From: Methanosarcinaceae archaeon | Lineage (GTDB): Archaea > Halobacteriota > Methanosarcinia > Methanosarcinales > Methanosarcinaceae | DNA length: 42,666 nt | NCBI GenBank assembly: GCA_020055655.1 | Contig: JAIPUR010000023.1 | Coordinates: 1 to 42,666 of the forward strand | Reading direction: 5' to 3' | In this document: positions 26,501-34,699 of the stretch, piece after piece | How positions within the stretch are numbered: the first letter of the stretch is position 1 | Layout: each line of letters starts with the position of its first letter | Program-made: the position numbers and the translations under genes | The notes under the pieces: model-generated | Seen by the model: the letters and a program-made list of their open reading frames with translations, nothing else | What the model was told of the DNA's origin: nothing | Database searches by the model: none

Positions 26501-26650
26501 TCAGCAGCTATTTATTCTGTACCTAAAAAAATACTTTGCGTTCTCATTCTCTTCCCAGAGCCCAAAAATATTTCCTTCGGTATCAAAGCATACGGCAAGG
26601 TAGCTCCATCCTGGCACTGGCATTTGATTTATGCCAACATATCCTCAAAT
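26501..26650 (-). pseudogene. C-terminal fragment of a glyoxalase/VOC protein
   Basis: The minus strand encodes NQMPVPGWSYLAVCFDTEGN then IFGLWEENENAKYF before a TGA. The pattern P-x-W-x-Y-L-A-x-C-x-D-T-E-G-N-x-F-G-L is the end of VOC-fold proteins (glyoxalase/dioxygenase family). Upstream the frame is broken by TAA/TGA and soon merges with the Rsm22 3' end. A relic. Confidence 0.7.
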
Positions 26651-26677
26651 TCCATATTATCTTTGGAATGGAAGGAT

Positions 26678-28174
26678 CTAAAGATTTCTTTCCATGTAAT
26701 CTACGTGAGTTCCTTTACCTACAAGTAAATTGTACGAATCAGTATCAGAATTATAGTTGACAAGTACATTGTTAATAGATATTATATCCCCATACTTTGC
26801 AGTCTTCAAAATTGCATTATCTTCAGTTACATTATGTACTGGCAGAACAGCATATACAGGCTTTCGGGAAGTTCCATCACATATTTTATAAAGACTGTTC
26901 TTTTCATTTCCAAGGTCACCTGATAGCAAGGAGCACACTACGTTTATATGCTTATCAACATGCTTTTTCAAATCTGCAAATCTCGCGAATCTGGCTTTTG
27001 CAGGCACATGATATTTCATTTCTGTAACATTATCCTTACGTAAAATAGCGTATGTGAATTTGATATCAGTATTCATGAAACGATATGAGTCTTCGCAATC
27101 TGCCATTGCTTCCATGAGTCTTGTAAGCTTAATATCCTGCTTTTGTTCAAAACTCCAGCATTTTTCAGGATTACAACCAGCGCCCCATATGAATGAGCAT
27201 GGTCCATATATCCCCAGACCTCTAGCCTTAAGTTTGATCGTGAGATTGCGCGCTTCTATTGAATTCACTTTGTCTGCAGGTTCAATAATGATGATATTTC
27301 CATCTTTTGAAAGCTTTTCAGACAATTGCATCACAAGATCAGCTTTTTCATCGACATTTGTCCCTTCCAGCTCATTAAGAACATTTGAAAATACCATCAG
27401 ATCGATATTATCTGGAATCTTTGCTAAATCCAGTTTCTTAATATCTGATTTTATAGGATCTTCAATGACAAATCTTGACTTGAATGCAGCATATTCCGGA
27501 ACAAGGTATCTGTAAGCCTCAATATTCTCATCATATTTTTCTATTGAATGGATTATCGCCTGATAATCATCAAGCCTATTGCAAAAATCTATAATTGAAA
27601 GTGGTATTGTTCCTGCACCAGTCCCTACATCCAGTATCTTCATTCGCTTTTTCAATAGGCCTTGCTGTGCTAGTTTGTATAATATGTGTTGGAACTGAAC
27701 AAAATAAACCGGGAATTGATATTCAAGATAACCAAGAATGTGATAGCCTTTTTCGTATTTGATCTTCTTGGACTTACTTTTTTTCCAATAGCTTGATTTT
27801 TGTGCAACGACCGCTTCCCTCATTTTTTGAATTGTCCTGGGATCGTCCCATGCTTTTGCAGCCTTTTTTTCTATATACTGCTCAATAAGTCTCTCAAGTT
27901 TTCGTGAAACAGAAGGAGAGCTAAAAAATGAATTATTTTTCTTGATCTCATCTTCAGATAACTCTATCATTCCCTTTGGTGAACGGGAAACTTTAAAATC
28001 ATCAGCATCGGCCAGCAAATCTATGCCAATATCAAGAATTTTTGGCTGAATGATATTATAAATTTCCTCTGTTGACATCTCACTTTTAATGTAGTTACGA
28101 ATTTCAGATAACATGAACTCCGGTTTCATGCGTGAGACGTATTTGATAGCCGATATGATTTCCCTTTCAGACAT
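26678..28174 (-). CDS. Rsm22-family ribosomal small-subunit methyltransferase-like protein
   Basis: 498 residues from ATG 28174 (MSEREIISAIKYVSRMKPEF), preceded by CAGGAAAC; ATG/GTG starts further upstream (28237) would extend into the Rubisco promoter. SAM motif KILDVGTGAGTIPLSIIDF (about 179-197), MVFSNVLNELEG as catalytic-side loop, and a cysteine group Cys326, Cys334 and Cys339 (GPCSFIWGAGCNPEKCWSF) that binds Zn or Fe-S in Rsm22/METTL17 proteins. Family members bind the small ribosomal subunit during assembly. Divergent from the Rubisco gene with only 107 bases between. Confidence 0.8.
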   Translation of the reverse strand: MSEREIISAIKYVSRMKPEFMLSEIRNYIKSEMSTEEIYNIIQPKILDIGIDLLADADDFKVSRSPKGMIELSEDEIKKNNSFFSSPSVSRKLERLIEQYIEKKAAKAWDDPRTIQKMREAVVAQKSSYWKKSKSKKIKYEKGYHILGYLEYQFPVYFVQFQHILYKLAQQGLLKKRMKILDVGTGAGTIPLSIIDFCNRLDDYQAIIHSIEKYDENIEAYRYLVPEYAAFKSRFVIEDPIKSDIKKLDLAKIPDNIDLMVFSNVLNELEGTNVDEKADLVMQLSEKLSKDGNIIIIEPADKVNSIEARNLTIKLKARGLGIYGPCSFIWGAGCNPEKCWSFEQKQDIKLTRLMEAMADCEDSYRFMNTDIKFTYAILRKDNVTEMKYHVPAKARFARFADLKKHVDKHINVVCSLLSGDLGNEKNSLYKICDGTSRKPVYAVLPVHNVTEDNAILKTAKYGDIISINNVLVNYNSDTDSYNLLVGKGTHVDYMERNL

Positions 28175-28281
28175 ATTGTTTCCTGATTGGTTTGGAGGGG
28201 TGATAAACTTAGTGATAAAAGAATATTTTTCAACCACAATCTTAAAAAAGCTAAAATAGATTGTTAACTTTTATCTATTAT

Positions 28282-29721
28282 ATGAATTCAAATCATGAAG
28301 ATCTGGTCAAGTCGCTTAATCCTAAGCAGGAAACGTATGTAAATCTGGAACTGCCTGAACCGACAAACGGTGAATATCTTCTTAGTGTATTTCATCTTGT
28401 ACCAGGAGGAAAATTCAATTTTTTACAGGCTGCAGCAGAGGTAGCTGCCGAATCATCCACCGGTACCAATTTTAAGGTTAATACGGAAACCCCTTTTTCC
28501 AGAGTAATGAATGCATTGGTCTACCAGCTTGATCTCGAGAGGGAACTTGTATGGATAGCCTATCCATGGAGACTTTTTGACAGAGGGGGAAATGTACAGA
28601 ACATTCTTACTTACATAGTCGGAAATATTCTTGGAATGAAAGAAGTAGCTGCATTAAAACTACTTGATGTCTGGTTCCCACCGTCTATGCTGGAGCAATA
28701 TGACGGACCTGGTTTTACTATAGATGATATGCGTAAATATCTCAATGTGTATGATAGGCCAATCCTTGGAACTATTGTGAAACCAAAAATGGGATTGACC
28801 TCTGCTGAATATGCAGAAGTATGCTATGATTTCTGGGCAGGTGGCGGAGATTTCGTTAAAAATGATGAGCCTCAGGCAAACCAGGATTTCTGTCCATACG
28901 AAAAAATGGTTGTACATGTCAAGGAAGCTATGGATAAAGCAGTTAGGAAGACTGGGCAGAAAAAGGTACACTCATTCAACGTTTCAGCTGCTGACTTTGA
29001 TACCATGATCGAAAGGTGTGAAATGATAGTCAACGCTGGATTTGAGCCTGGGAGCTATGCATTCCTCATTGATGGAATAACTGCCGGCTGGATGGCTATA
29101 CAAACTATCAGACGAAGATATCCTGATGTTTTCCTTCACTTCCACAGAGCAGCCCATGGAGCTTTCACAAGACCTGAAAATCCACTTGGATTCTCTGTGC
29201 TTGTGCTTTCAAAATTTGCAAGACTTGCCGGAGCCTCAGGTATTCACACAGGTACCGCTGGTGTTGGAAAAATGAAAGGTACACCACAAGAAGATGTTGT
29301 TGCTGCACATGGCATCCAGTACCTGAGATCAGATGGCCATTTCTTCAATCAGTCATGGGCAAAGGTACCTGATTCCGACAAAGATGTTGTTGATCTTGTA
29401 CACGAAGATACAGCTCATCATGTAATCTTGGAGGATGACAGCTGGAGGGCTATGAAAAAGTGCTCTCCGATTGTATCCGGTGGGCTTAATCCAGTAAGAC
29501 TGAAACCATTCATTGATGTCATGGGCAACGTTGATTTCATTACAACCATGGGTTCAGGAGTTCATGCACATCCAAAAGGTACCCAGGCTGGTGCAAAGGC
29601 ATTGGTACAGGCCTGTGAAGCATATCTAAAAGAAATAGATATTGAAGAATATGCTAAAGATCATGAAGAATTGGCACAGGCAATCGAATTCTTCACAAAG
29701 GCATCGAAAGATGCTATGTGA
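28282..29721 (+). CDS. rbcL: Ribulose-bisphosphate carboxylase, form II/III
   Basis: 479 residues from ATG 28282 (MNSNHEDLVKSLNPKQ). Active-site residues are in place: Lys167 (TIVKPKMG), carbamate Lys193 with Asp/Glu (GGGDFVKNDEP), His288 in FHRAAHGAF and loop-6 Lys330 (GTAGVGKMKG). After loop 6 there is an extra segment about 345-380 (SDGHFFNQSWAKVPDSDKDV) that matches the assembly-domain insertion of Methanococcoides burtonii Rubisco. In methanogens this enzyme works in AMP/nucleoside salvage, making 3-phosphoglycerate, without a Calvin cycle. No partner genes (AMP phosphorylase, R15P isomerase) are in the window. No clear ribosome-binding site. Confidence 0.96.
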   Translation: MNSNHEDLVKSLNPKQETYVNLELPEPTNGEYLLSVFHLVPGGKFNFLQAAAEVAAESSTGTNFKVNTETPFSRVMNALVYQLDLERELVWIAYPWRLFDRGGNVQNILTYIVGNILGMKEVAALKLLDVWFPPSMLEQYDGPGFTIDDMRKYLNVYDRPILGTIVKPKMGLTSAEYAEVCYDFWAGGGDFVKNDEPQANQDFCPYEKMVVHVKEAMDKAVRKTGQKKVHSFNVSAADFDTMIERCEMIVNAGFEPGSYAFLIDGITAGWMAIQTIRRRYPDVFLHFHRAAHGAFTRPENPLGFSVLVLSKFARLAGASGIHTGTAGVGKMKGTPQEDVVAAHGIQYLRSDGHFFNQSWAKVPDSDKDVVDLVHEDTAHHVILEDDSWRAMKKCSPIVSGGLNPVRLKPFIDVMGNVDFITTMGSGVHAHPKGTQAGAKALVQACEAYLKEIDIEEYAKDHEELAQAIEFFTKASKDAM

Positions 29722-29762
29722 TTCTTTTTTGGAACTGATTTTAAAATTTTAAAAGAATAGAA

Positions 29763-29847
29763 TGAGTATGGGAAGTCAAGTGACTTCCCTGTCTAGGGAC
29801 AATAACCCGGTTCCTTTCGAAACATTTTTCCCAAATCGCTCATACTC
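29763..29847 (+). terminator. Hairpins in the Rubisco 3' region
   Basis: GGGAAGTC (29770-29777) and GACTTCCC (29782-29789) make an 8-bp stem with tetraloop; an outer GAGTATG (29764-29770) pairs with CATACTC (29841-29847). It starts 42 bases after the Rubisco stop. Probably 3' end or processing structure of the rbcL message. Confidence 0.5.
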
Positions 29848-29875
29848 CAGATAAATGTAATAAATTTAATTTAGT

Positions 29876-30043
29876 AGCTGAAAGCTTGAACGTGAGCAGA
29901 CCCGCCGTTTGTGTGGAGTAGCGTGGATATGGTCTGTCAGCGTTCGTGTTATTTTCATACATTTTTGTTTCAGCTTCGATTAGTCCATATCGTACCACCG
30001 ATTGGTCAACGCAGTTCTCCCAAGCTTGAGCTTGTGTGACTGC
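29876..30043 (+). ncRNA. Candidate structured non-coding RNA
   Basis: A nested fold can be drawn: AGCTGAAA (29876-29883) with TTTCAGCT (29968-29975), inside it GAACG (29888-29892) with CGTTC (29941-29945), then an internal loop TGAG/TCAG, then CAGACC (29897-29902) with GGTCTG (29931-29936). A second hairpin GCAGT / ACTGC (30011-30043) holds CAAGC TTGA GCTTG. The base composition is richer in G+C than the surrounding AT-rich spacer. No coding frame covers it. A TATA-like TAATAAATTTAA lies at about 29858. Class unknown; not tRNA, 5S or SRP as far as I can see. Confidence 0.5.
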
Positions 30044-30062
30044 AATTATAAGTATTAATTTT

Positions 30063-30141
30063 AACTATATAAATATATCTACACACAAATATATCATAGT
30101 AATGATGATGATGAGATGGGTGGTTGTCCCGATCAACTGAA
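30063..30141 (+). ncRNA. Possible C/D-box-like small RNA
   Basis: A TATA box (ACTATATAAATATA, 30064-30077) is followed by ATGATGATGATGA (about 30102-30114), containing the C-box-like TGATGA, and a CTGA (D-box-like) near 30137. Only one guide length fits between and no clear C'/D' pair is seen, so this is tentative. It may equally be just the promoter and leader of the zinc-ribbon gene. Confidence 0.2.
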
Positions 30142-30223
30142 ATAATACCCAATACTTGAATAAAATCACATGAGACCTATTTGTATTACAAAAATAACAA
30201 TTCATAAATGAGTTAGTGGTACT

Positions 30224-30490
30224 ATGGATATTTTAGGGATGGTATATATCTGCCAGAGCTCTGGGATGCCTCTGGGAATCAGTGATGATATCGGAATCAA
30301 TGCAGATGGATCAGGTAGTAAGGATTATTGTACATATTGCTACCATAAAAGTGAATTTCTAGAGTCTGCCCTTACTGTTGAAGAAATGATATTAAAGTCA
30401 TCTGAAATATTATGGCAGCAGATTGGAGATATTACTCAGGAGGCAAAGAAAATTAGGCAAAACATTCCAAATTCGAAGAGATGGAAATAA
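30224..30490 (+). CDS. Small zinc-ribbon protein with a Cys-to-Ser change
   Basis: 88 residues. CQSSGMPLGISDDIGINADG then SGSKDYCTYCYHKSEF matches the putative zinc-ribbon family PF12674, normally CQSCGMP ... YCxYCY. The second metal Cys is replaced by Ser (codon TCT, one change from TGT), leaving three of four ligands. The C-terminal half is helical (VEEMILKSSEILWQQIGDIT). Metal binding may be weakened, or another residue may serve. Start at 30224; ATG 30239 is an alternative. Confidence 0.8.
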   Translation: MDILGMVYICQSSGMPLGISDDIGINADGSGSKDYCTYCYHKSEFLESALTVEEMILKSSEILWQQIGDITQEAKKIRQNIPNSKRWK

Positions 30491-30543
30491 TTATTTTTGT
30501 TATTATGTAATCTGAATAAAACATCTCAGATATATGTTAAATT

Positions 30544-30584
30544 CAAGTGTTCATATCCGCATGAGCGGGTAATGAACAAACTTG
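30544..30584. terminator. Shared terminator hairpin
   Basis: CAAG...CTTG, TGTTCAT with ATGAACA and CCGC ATGA GCGG form a nested stem of about 15 bp between the zinc-ribbon gene (plus) and the FKBP gene (minus), serving both convergent transcripts. Confidence 0.6.
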
Positions 30585-30595
30585 TAAATTCAAAA

Positions 30596-31021
30596 TTATG
30601 CTGCTACGACCTTAATGTTAAAGGTAAGTGCTTCGCCAGCAAGTGGATGATTCATATCTAATTTAACTTCATCATCGGTCATACCTACTATTTTTGCAGG
30701 CATCTGCTGTCCATCCGGACTCTTTACCAGAAGCATCATTCCAAGCTCGATCTCCATATCTGCTTTAATCATCTCTTTTGGAATTGACTGTGTAAGAGCA
30801 TCATTATATTCACCATAAGCTTCAGCTGCTTCGATGCGGAATTCTTTTTCTTCACCGACTTCCATATCCTTTACAGAATCATCAAAGCCTTTAATGACCT
30901 GACCTTCACCCACTGTAAACTCAAGTGGTTCATCATGGTCCTCAGAACTATCAAAGACTGTACCATCATCAAGTTTGCCGGTGTAGTCTATTTTAATTGT
31001 ATCGCCGTCTTTTATTACCAA
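30596..31021 (-). CDS. FKBP-type peptidyl-prolyl isomerase, short archaeal type
   Basis: 141 residues. MVIKDGDTIKIDYTGKLDDG, TVFDSSEDHDEPLEFTVGEG, VIKGFDDSVKDMEVGEEKEF and the insert-in-flap region AEAYGEYNDALTQSIPKEMI are those of SlyD-like archaeal FKBPs, with MNHPLAGEALTFNIKV at the end. It speeds proline isomerisation and acts as a folding chaperone in the cytoplasm. The His-rich SlyD tail is absent, as in short archaeal members. Single gene. Confidence 0.95.
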   Translation of the reverse strand: MVIKDGDTIKIDYTGKLDDGTVFDSSEDHDEPLEFTVGEGQVIKGFDDSVKDMEVGEEKEFRIEAAEAYGEYNDALTQSIPKEMIKADMEIELGMMLLVKSPDGQQMPAKIVGMTDDEVKLDMNHPLAGEALTFNIKVVAA

Positions 31022-31661
31022 TATATCATCTCAGTGTTAAAATTGAACGAATCTTTCCCGTTCGCGTCCTCGAGGTTGCCAACATTACTTAGCTGTTGTG
31101 GTAATGCCATTAAGGACCAAAGAATAAAAAAGAAAATCATTAAAAGAGAATAATGATCAGTGCGCTAGTGGACAGATATTATCTCTTTTTCTGTATACAT
31201 TCAAAATTGTATTTTCACTGAGTTGATAGCTGAGTAAATTTTTTGATATTACAGTGGAAAAATTCCCTTCTTATAATGACCTTAATAGCAGCTTACTCTT
31301 ACCATACTCTAAAATGTCTGAAACGCTGGTGTGTTCTTCTTGATAATTTCCACCCCATAATTAAACCTCCTGTTTATATCTGGAAAACTCCCATTTCCCT
31401 TTATAATTGGGCCTTCATACCCATTTTACACTTAATTTTTTTGTATATAATATGAATCGCTTCAATAATTTAATGATATTGTTAAATTTAATATCATTAA
31501 ATTTATTCACAACCAGATGATTGCTTACTGCTGTTCAGCGATGCATAATGCTGATCTCTGTGCTAATTCCATTGCGTATCTTCTGTATATCACAATGCAA
31601 ACTTATAATAGCATAAACATCGTAGTTTGAACAGATATATATATTTAGTGTTGTATAAAAT
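31022..31661. other. 640-base spacer with small relics
   Basis: No intact gene is seen. A piece VEKFPSYNDLNSSLLLPYSK (plus, about 31253) and, on the minus strand near 31540-31600, YRRYAMELAQRSALCIAEQQ may be tails of lost genes. A perfect 14-bp inverted repeat AATTTAATGATATT (31467-31480) / AATATCATTAAATT (31490-31503) lies in the middle. A TATA-like GATATATATATTTAG near 31635 serves the next gene. Confidence 0.4.
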
Positions 31662-32132
31662 ATGCCAAATGGACAAAACCATGATATGATCAATATGGCA
31701 GTATTGATTCTTGCATTAGCAGCTTTCTTTTACTTTATATTATGGAACGAAAGTATAATTTGCTCCAGATATCTGGATCTCTATACAATCCTCATTTTTT
31801 CTTTATCTTATTTGTTTGCAACATTCTTCCTTAGTCCAGATCTTGATATAGAGAGCAAGCCATACAAAAGATGGGGTATTCTCAGATTGATATGGTGGCC
31901 TTACAAGGTCATACTCAAACACAGGGGATTTTCCCATAATACCATAATCGGACCATTTTCAATAGTGTTGAACCTGGCAATAATAGTAATTCCATTCCTA
32001 TTGCTTGCAGGTGTTCAGCTGCAAAAGATACCTCTGAATTATGTTGCAGTAACAATATTAGGGATGGTAATGTCAATGGAAGTCCACATAATATCAGATT
32101 GTTTGGTCTCTAAATTCAATGATCATTTTTGA
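31662..32132 (+). CDS. DUF2227 putative metal-binding membrane protein
   Basis: 156 residues with hydrophobic stretches about 12-27, 39-57, 102-121 and 126-142. NGQNHDMIN, FLSPDLDIESKPYKRWG, ILKHRGFSHNTIIGPF and EVHIISDCLV provide the His/Asp set conserved in DUF2227 (COG2389). Related to the YdjM membrane-hydrolase fold; true function unknown. Single gene. Confidence 0.85.
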   Translation: MPNGQNHDMINMAVLILALAAFFYFILWNESIICSRYLDLYTILIFSLSYLFATFFLSPDLDIESKPYKRWGILRLIWWPYKVILKHRGFSHNTIIGPFSIVLNLAIIVIPFLLLAGVQLQKIPLNYVAVTILGMVMSMEVHIISDCLVSKFNDHF

Positions 32133-32270
32133 GATAATTGATGATCCATTGACCATATGGAGATTTTCAGATATCATAAGACTCTGTCAATAGTAAATCA
32201 AACTAGATCATCCAGTTGTATGGCATACAGAGCAAGAAACCATATAAAATACTAACATTTTAGTGCAGGT

Positions 32271-32789
32271 ATGGAATATGAGAAAAAAGAGTTTGAAAAG
32301 GAAACACTCGCAAACATCGATTTTACAGATATGTCTTTCAAGAACTCAAAGTTTATTGATTGCAGTTTTGAAGCTTGTAATCTATCCAGTGTAGTTCTTG
32401 ATAATACAAGATTCCAGGATGTGAAATTTGAGAATTGTAAAATGCTGGGACTTGATCTATCAAAATGTAACGATTTTATATTTTCAATTGGATTTGAAGA
32501 ATCATTTATTTCTCTTTCAGTATTCTCAGACATGGATCTGGAAAATACAGATTTCATCAATTGCCAGATACATGATTGTGATTTTGTAAATAGCAATCTT
32601 AAAAATGCTAACTTTGATGGTTCAGACCTTAGTAATAGTCTTTTCAGAAATACCAACCTTCATTCCACATCATTCAAAAATGCAAAGAACTACAGCATTG
32701 ACCCGAATAATAATTTCCTGAAAAAAACAAAATTCTCAATTCCTGAAGTCATTTCCCTCTTAAATGTATTTGACATTGAAATTGAATGA
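32271..32789 (+). CDS. Pentapeptide-repeat protein
   Basis: 172 residues. Repeats of A(D/N)LxF type run from about 12 to 135, for example NIDFTDMSFKNSKFIDCSFE, MDLENTDFINCQIHDCDF and NLKNANFDGSDLSNSLFRNT. These build a right-handed quadrilateral beta-helix, as in Qnr/MfpA proteins that mimic DNA. A short interruption near 68-80 (NDFIFSIGFEESF) splits two coils. Its stop overlaps or touches the next gene (methyltransferase). Role unknown. Confidence 0.88.
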   Translation: MEYEKKEFEKETLANIDFTDMSFKNSKFIDCSFEACNLSSVVLDNTRFQDVKFENCKMLGLDLSKCNDFIFSIGFEESFISLSVFSDMDLENTDFINCQIHDCDFVNSNLKNANFDGSDLSNSLFRNTNLHSTSFKNAKNYSIDPNNNFLKKTKFSIPEVISLLNVFDIEIE

Positions 32790-33081
32790 AATATCCAACA
32801 ACAAATCCATTAATGATGTTGCCATAGAATATATTATTCTTAACAGAGAAATTATGAGCATTCTAAGCAATCTTGTATGTCCATCTGAAATAGCAGGTAT
32901 TCTGGATAACAGAATTCGCAGAATTTTTCAAGAACCTGAGAAGATATTAGGCCCTTATGTTAAAAAAGGTATGACCGTTGTGGACCTTGGATGTGGTCCC
33001 GGTTACTTTTCAATATCATTGGCCACCATGGTTGGTAATTCCGGTAAAGTTATAGCTGCTGATCTGCAGGAAAGGATGCTC

Positions 33082-33089
33082 AAAAAAGT
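33082..33089. repeat. 8-bp target duplication, left copy
   Basis: AAAAAAGT here and again at 34364-34371 directly flank the IS. Eight bases is the usual size for ISL3-family insertions. Confidence 0.9.
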
Positions 33090-34363
33090 GGTTCTCTTTA
33101 ACATCGTGTGGGTAAACTCAGTTTACCTGCCATCAAGAATATCATTGTACTCCTACACTTCTCAGTCTTTAATCCATATGATCTCTTAAAAGCAGTCTTG
33201 ATCTTGTTGTTCAATCCTTCGACAACACCATTACTGATTCCTTGCTTAATTGATTCCAATATCCCATGAGAATTCCGCTTTATCATTTTAGCTAATGTGA
33301 TAATTTCCTTGATGTTACTATGCGTTCCCCAATAATGCCATTTATCAAGATATTCCTTTGCTACTGCTATATTTTTGATCTCCCACAGACGTTGAAGTCC
33401 AAGCTTGAATCTATAAGCTTTCGCTGTCTTAGTATCCAGATCTTTGATCGAACCCATCTTAGTTATTTCTCTATTCGATAGATTTTCAGGATTTTTCAAC
33501 CACATAAATCTCGTTTTACCAAGTTCTTTATTTGTTTGATATTCCTTCCTTCGAACCTTATCAATGGCATCATTCATCATTTTGACAATATGGAACTTAT
33601 CGTAAACTATCTTAGCATTTGGGAAATATTCTCTTGCTCCACCCTTAAAAGCAGGATACATGTCCATTGAAATACACTTGATATCATCGGGATCTATCTT
33701 CCTGGAAAGAACTTCTCTGAAGTTCTTGAAAACAGTTCTTTTCTTCCCATTTTCAATATGAATTACTCTTGATTGATTTAGATCATAGAACAAGGTCACA
33801 TAGCTGTGACCTTTTTTAACGGAGATTTCATCCACTCCGATAGTATCTAGCTCAGAGAGATCCATCTTTGCTCTTGCTTCTTCAACATAATGAGCTAGAA
33901 TTATCCAGACTGAATTTTCATTAATGTTGACCAATTCAGCAATGGAAGAGATACTCATTTCTTTAGACATAGCAACGATCAGTGCTTCAAAAAATAATGT
34001 GAATCCAGTGTTCTGTCTGGTCCAGGGAACTTCAACAAGTTTTACCCCATCCCCATCACACTTTGTTCGGGGAACTCTTGCATGAATGTATGTTTCATGA
34101 TGGAAAAAATCAAGGTGTCTCCATACTTTTTCTTTGGTATCATGGAGATCACACAGTTCGTTGCAAACAGGACAGGGGAACTTCGTTCCCCTTGTAAAAT
34201 CAAGATAAATATCCATTCTTTTATTAGAAACATCAAGATTAATGTCTTTTACATACCAAGGACTTGAGAGTCCTAATGCAAGTTGTATAAGGTCTTTATC
34301 TTCCATACCAATTGAATTGGAGAATATGAATATTAACTTACCCACTCAATCTTAAGGAGATCC
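33090..34363 (-). mobile_element. ISL3-family insertion sequence, complete
   Basis: 1274 bases between 8-bp duplications. Imperfect 29-bp terminal inverted repeats are at 33090-33118 and 34335-34363, 22 of 29 matching; the outer ends are GGTTCTCTTTAA and (reverse) GGATCTCCTTAA, the inner parts share GTGGGTAA. One intact transposase gene on the minus strand. The element interrupts the methyltransferase gene and looks young. Confidence 0.95.
33098..34306 (-). CDS. ISL3-family transposase
   Basis: 402 residues from ATG 34306 (MEDKDLIQLALGLSSPWYVK). N-terminal zinc ribbon FPCPVCNELCDLHDTKEKVW and a second Cys/His part; then helix-turn-helix SISSIAELVNINENSVWIIL. DDE catalytic core: Asp in DTIGVDEISVKKGHSYVTLF, Asp in CISMDMYPAFKGGAREYFPN and Glu in GISNGVVEGLNNKIKTAFKR. 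Family usual length about 400-430, so complete. Its stop codon lies within the left terminal repeat. Confidence 0.95.
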   Translation of the reverse strand: MEDKDLIQLALGLSSPWYVKDINLDVSNKRMDIYLDFTRGTKFPCPVCNELCDLHDTKEKVWRHLDFFHHETYIHARVPRTKCDGDGVKLVEVPWTRQNTGFTLFFEALIVAMSKEMSISSIAELVNINENSVWIILAHYVEEARAKMDLSELDTIGVDEISVKKGHSYVTLFYDLNQSRVIHIENGKKRTVFKNFREVLSRKIDPDDIKCISMDMYPAFKGGAREYFPNAKIVYDKFHIVKMMNDAIDKVRRKEYQTNKELGKTRFMWLKNPENLSNREITKMGSIKDLDTKTAKAYRFKLGLQRLWEIKNIAVAKEYLDKWHYWGTHSNIKEIITLAKMIKRNSHGILESIKQGISNGVVEGLNNKIKTAFKRSYGLKTEKCRSTMIFLMAGKLSLPTRC

Positions 34364-34371
34364 AAAAAAGT
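34364..34371. repeat. 8-bp target duplication, right copy
   Basis: AAAAAAGT, identical to 33082-33089; after it the methyltransferase frame resumes. Confidence 0.9.
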
Positions 34372-34699
34372 AAAAAAGAAGATTTCAGATACTGAAATTG
34401 AAGAAAGAATCATTCTGCACAAATGTGAAAGCGATAGGATTGGATTATCAGATAAGGTCGATCTTGCCATAACTTTGTACATGCTTCATGAAGTTCCACA
34501 TAAGGAAAAAACTCTCAATGAAATAGCATTTATTCTAAAACCAAATGGGTATTTACTTATAGCTGAGCCATATATCCATGTCTCAAAAAAAGCATTTGAA
34601 CACACAGTAAAAATTGCCTTAGATGCAGGATTCGCGCTTGTGGAAAAGTCAGAGATATTTTTTAGCAGAGCTGTTCTCCTAAAAAACTCTGAATAGTTT

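Larger units (their letters stand above)
32764..34696 (+). pseudogene. Class I methyltransferase gene split by an IS
   Basis: The 5' part (32764-33089) has ILGPYVKKGMTVVDLGCGPG then YFSISLATMVGNSGKVIAAD, the SAM motif I; the 3' part (34372-34696) continues KKKISDTEIEERIILHKCES, LAITLYMLHEVPHKEKTL and ILKPNGYLLIAEPYIHVS. Removing the IS and one target copy rejoins 326 + 325 = 651 bases, a 216-residue frame with no stop, so the insertion is recent. True start may be a later in-frame codon (32764 overlaps the previous gene by 26 bases). Confidence 0.92.

Noticed and set aside
26453-26728. 91-codon plus-strand frame
   Set aside because: The opposite strand carries a recognisable VOC-protein tail and the Rsm22 3' end; the plus frame is its shadow.
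29876-29975. tRNA or 5S rRNA
   Set aside because: No acceptor CCA, T-loop GTTCRA or anticodon arm geometry; stems do not form a cloverleaf. No tRNA or rRNA gene was recognised in the window.
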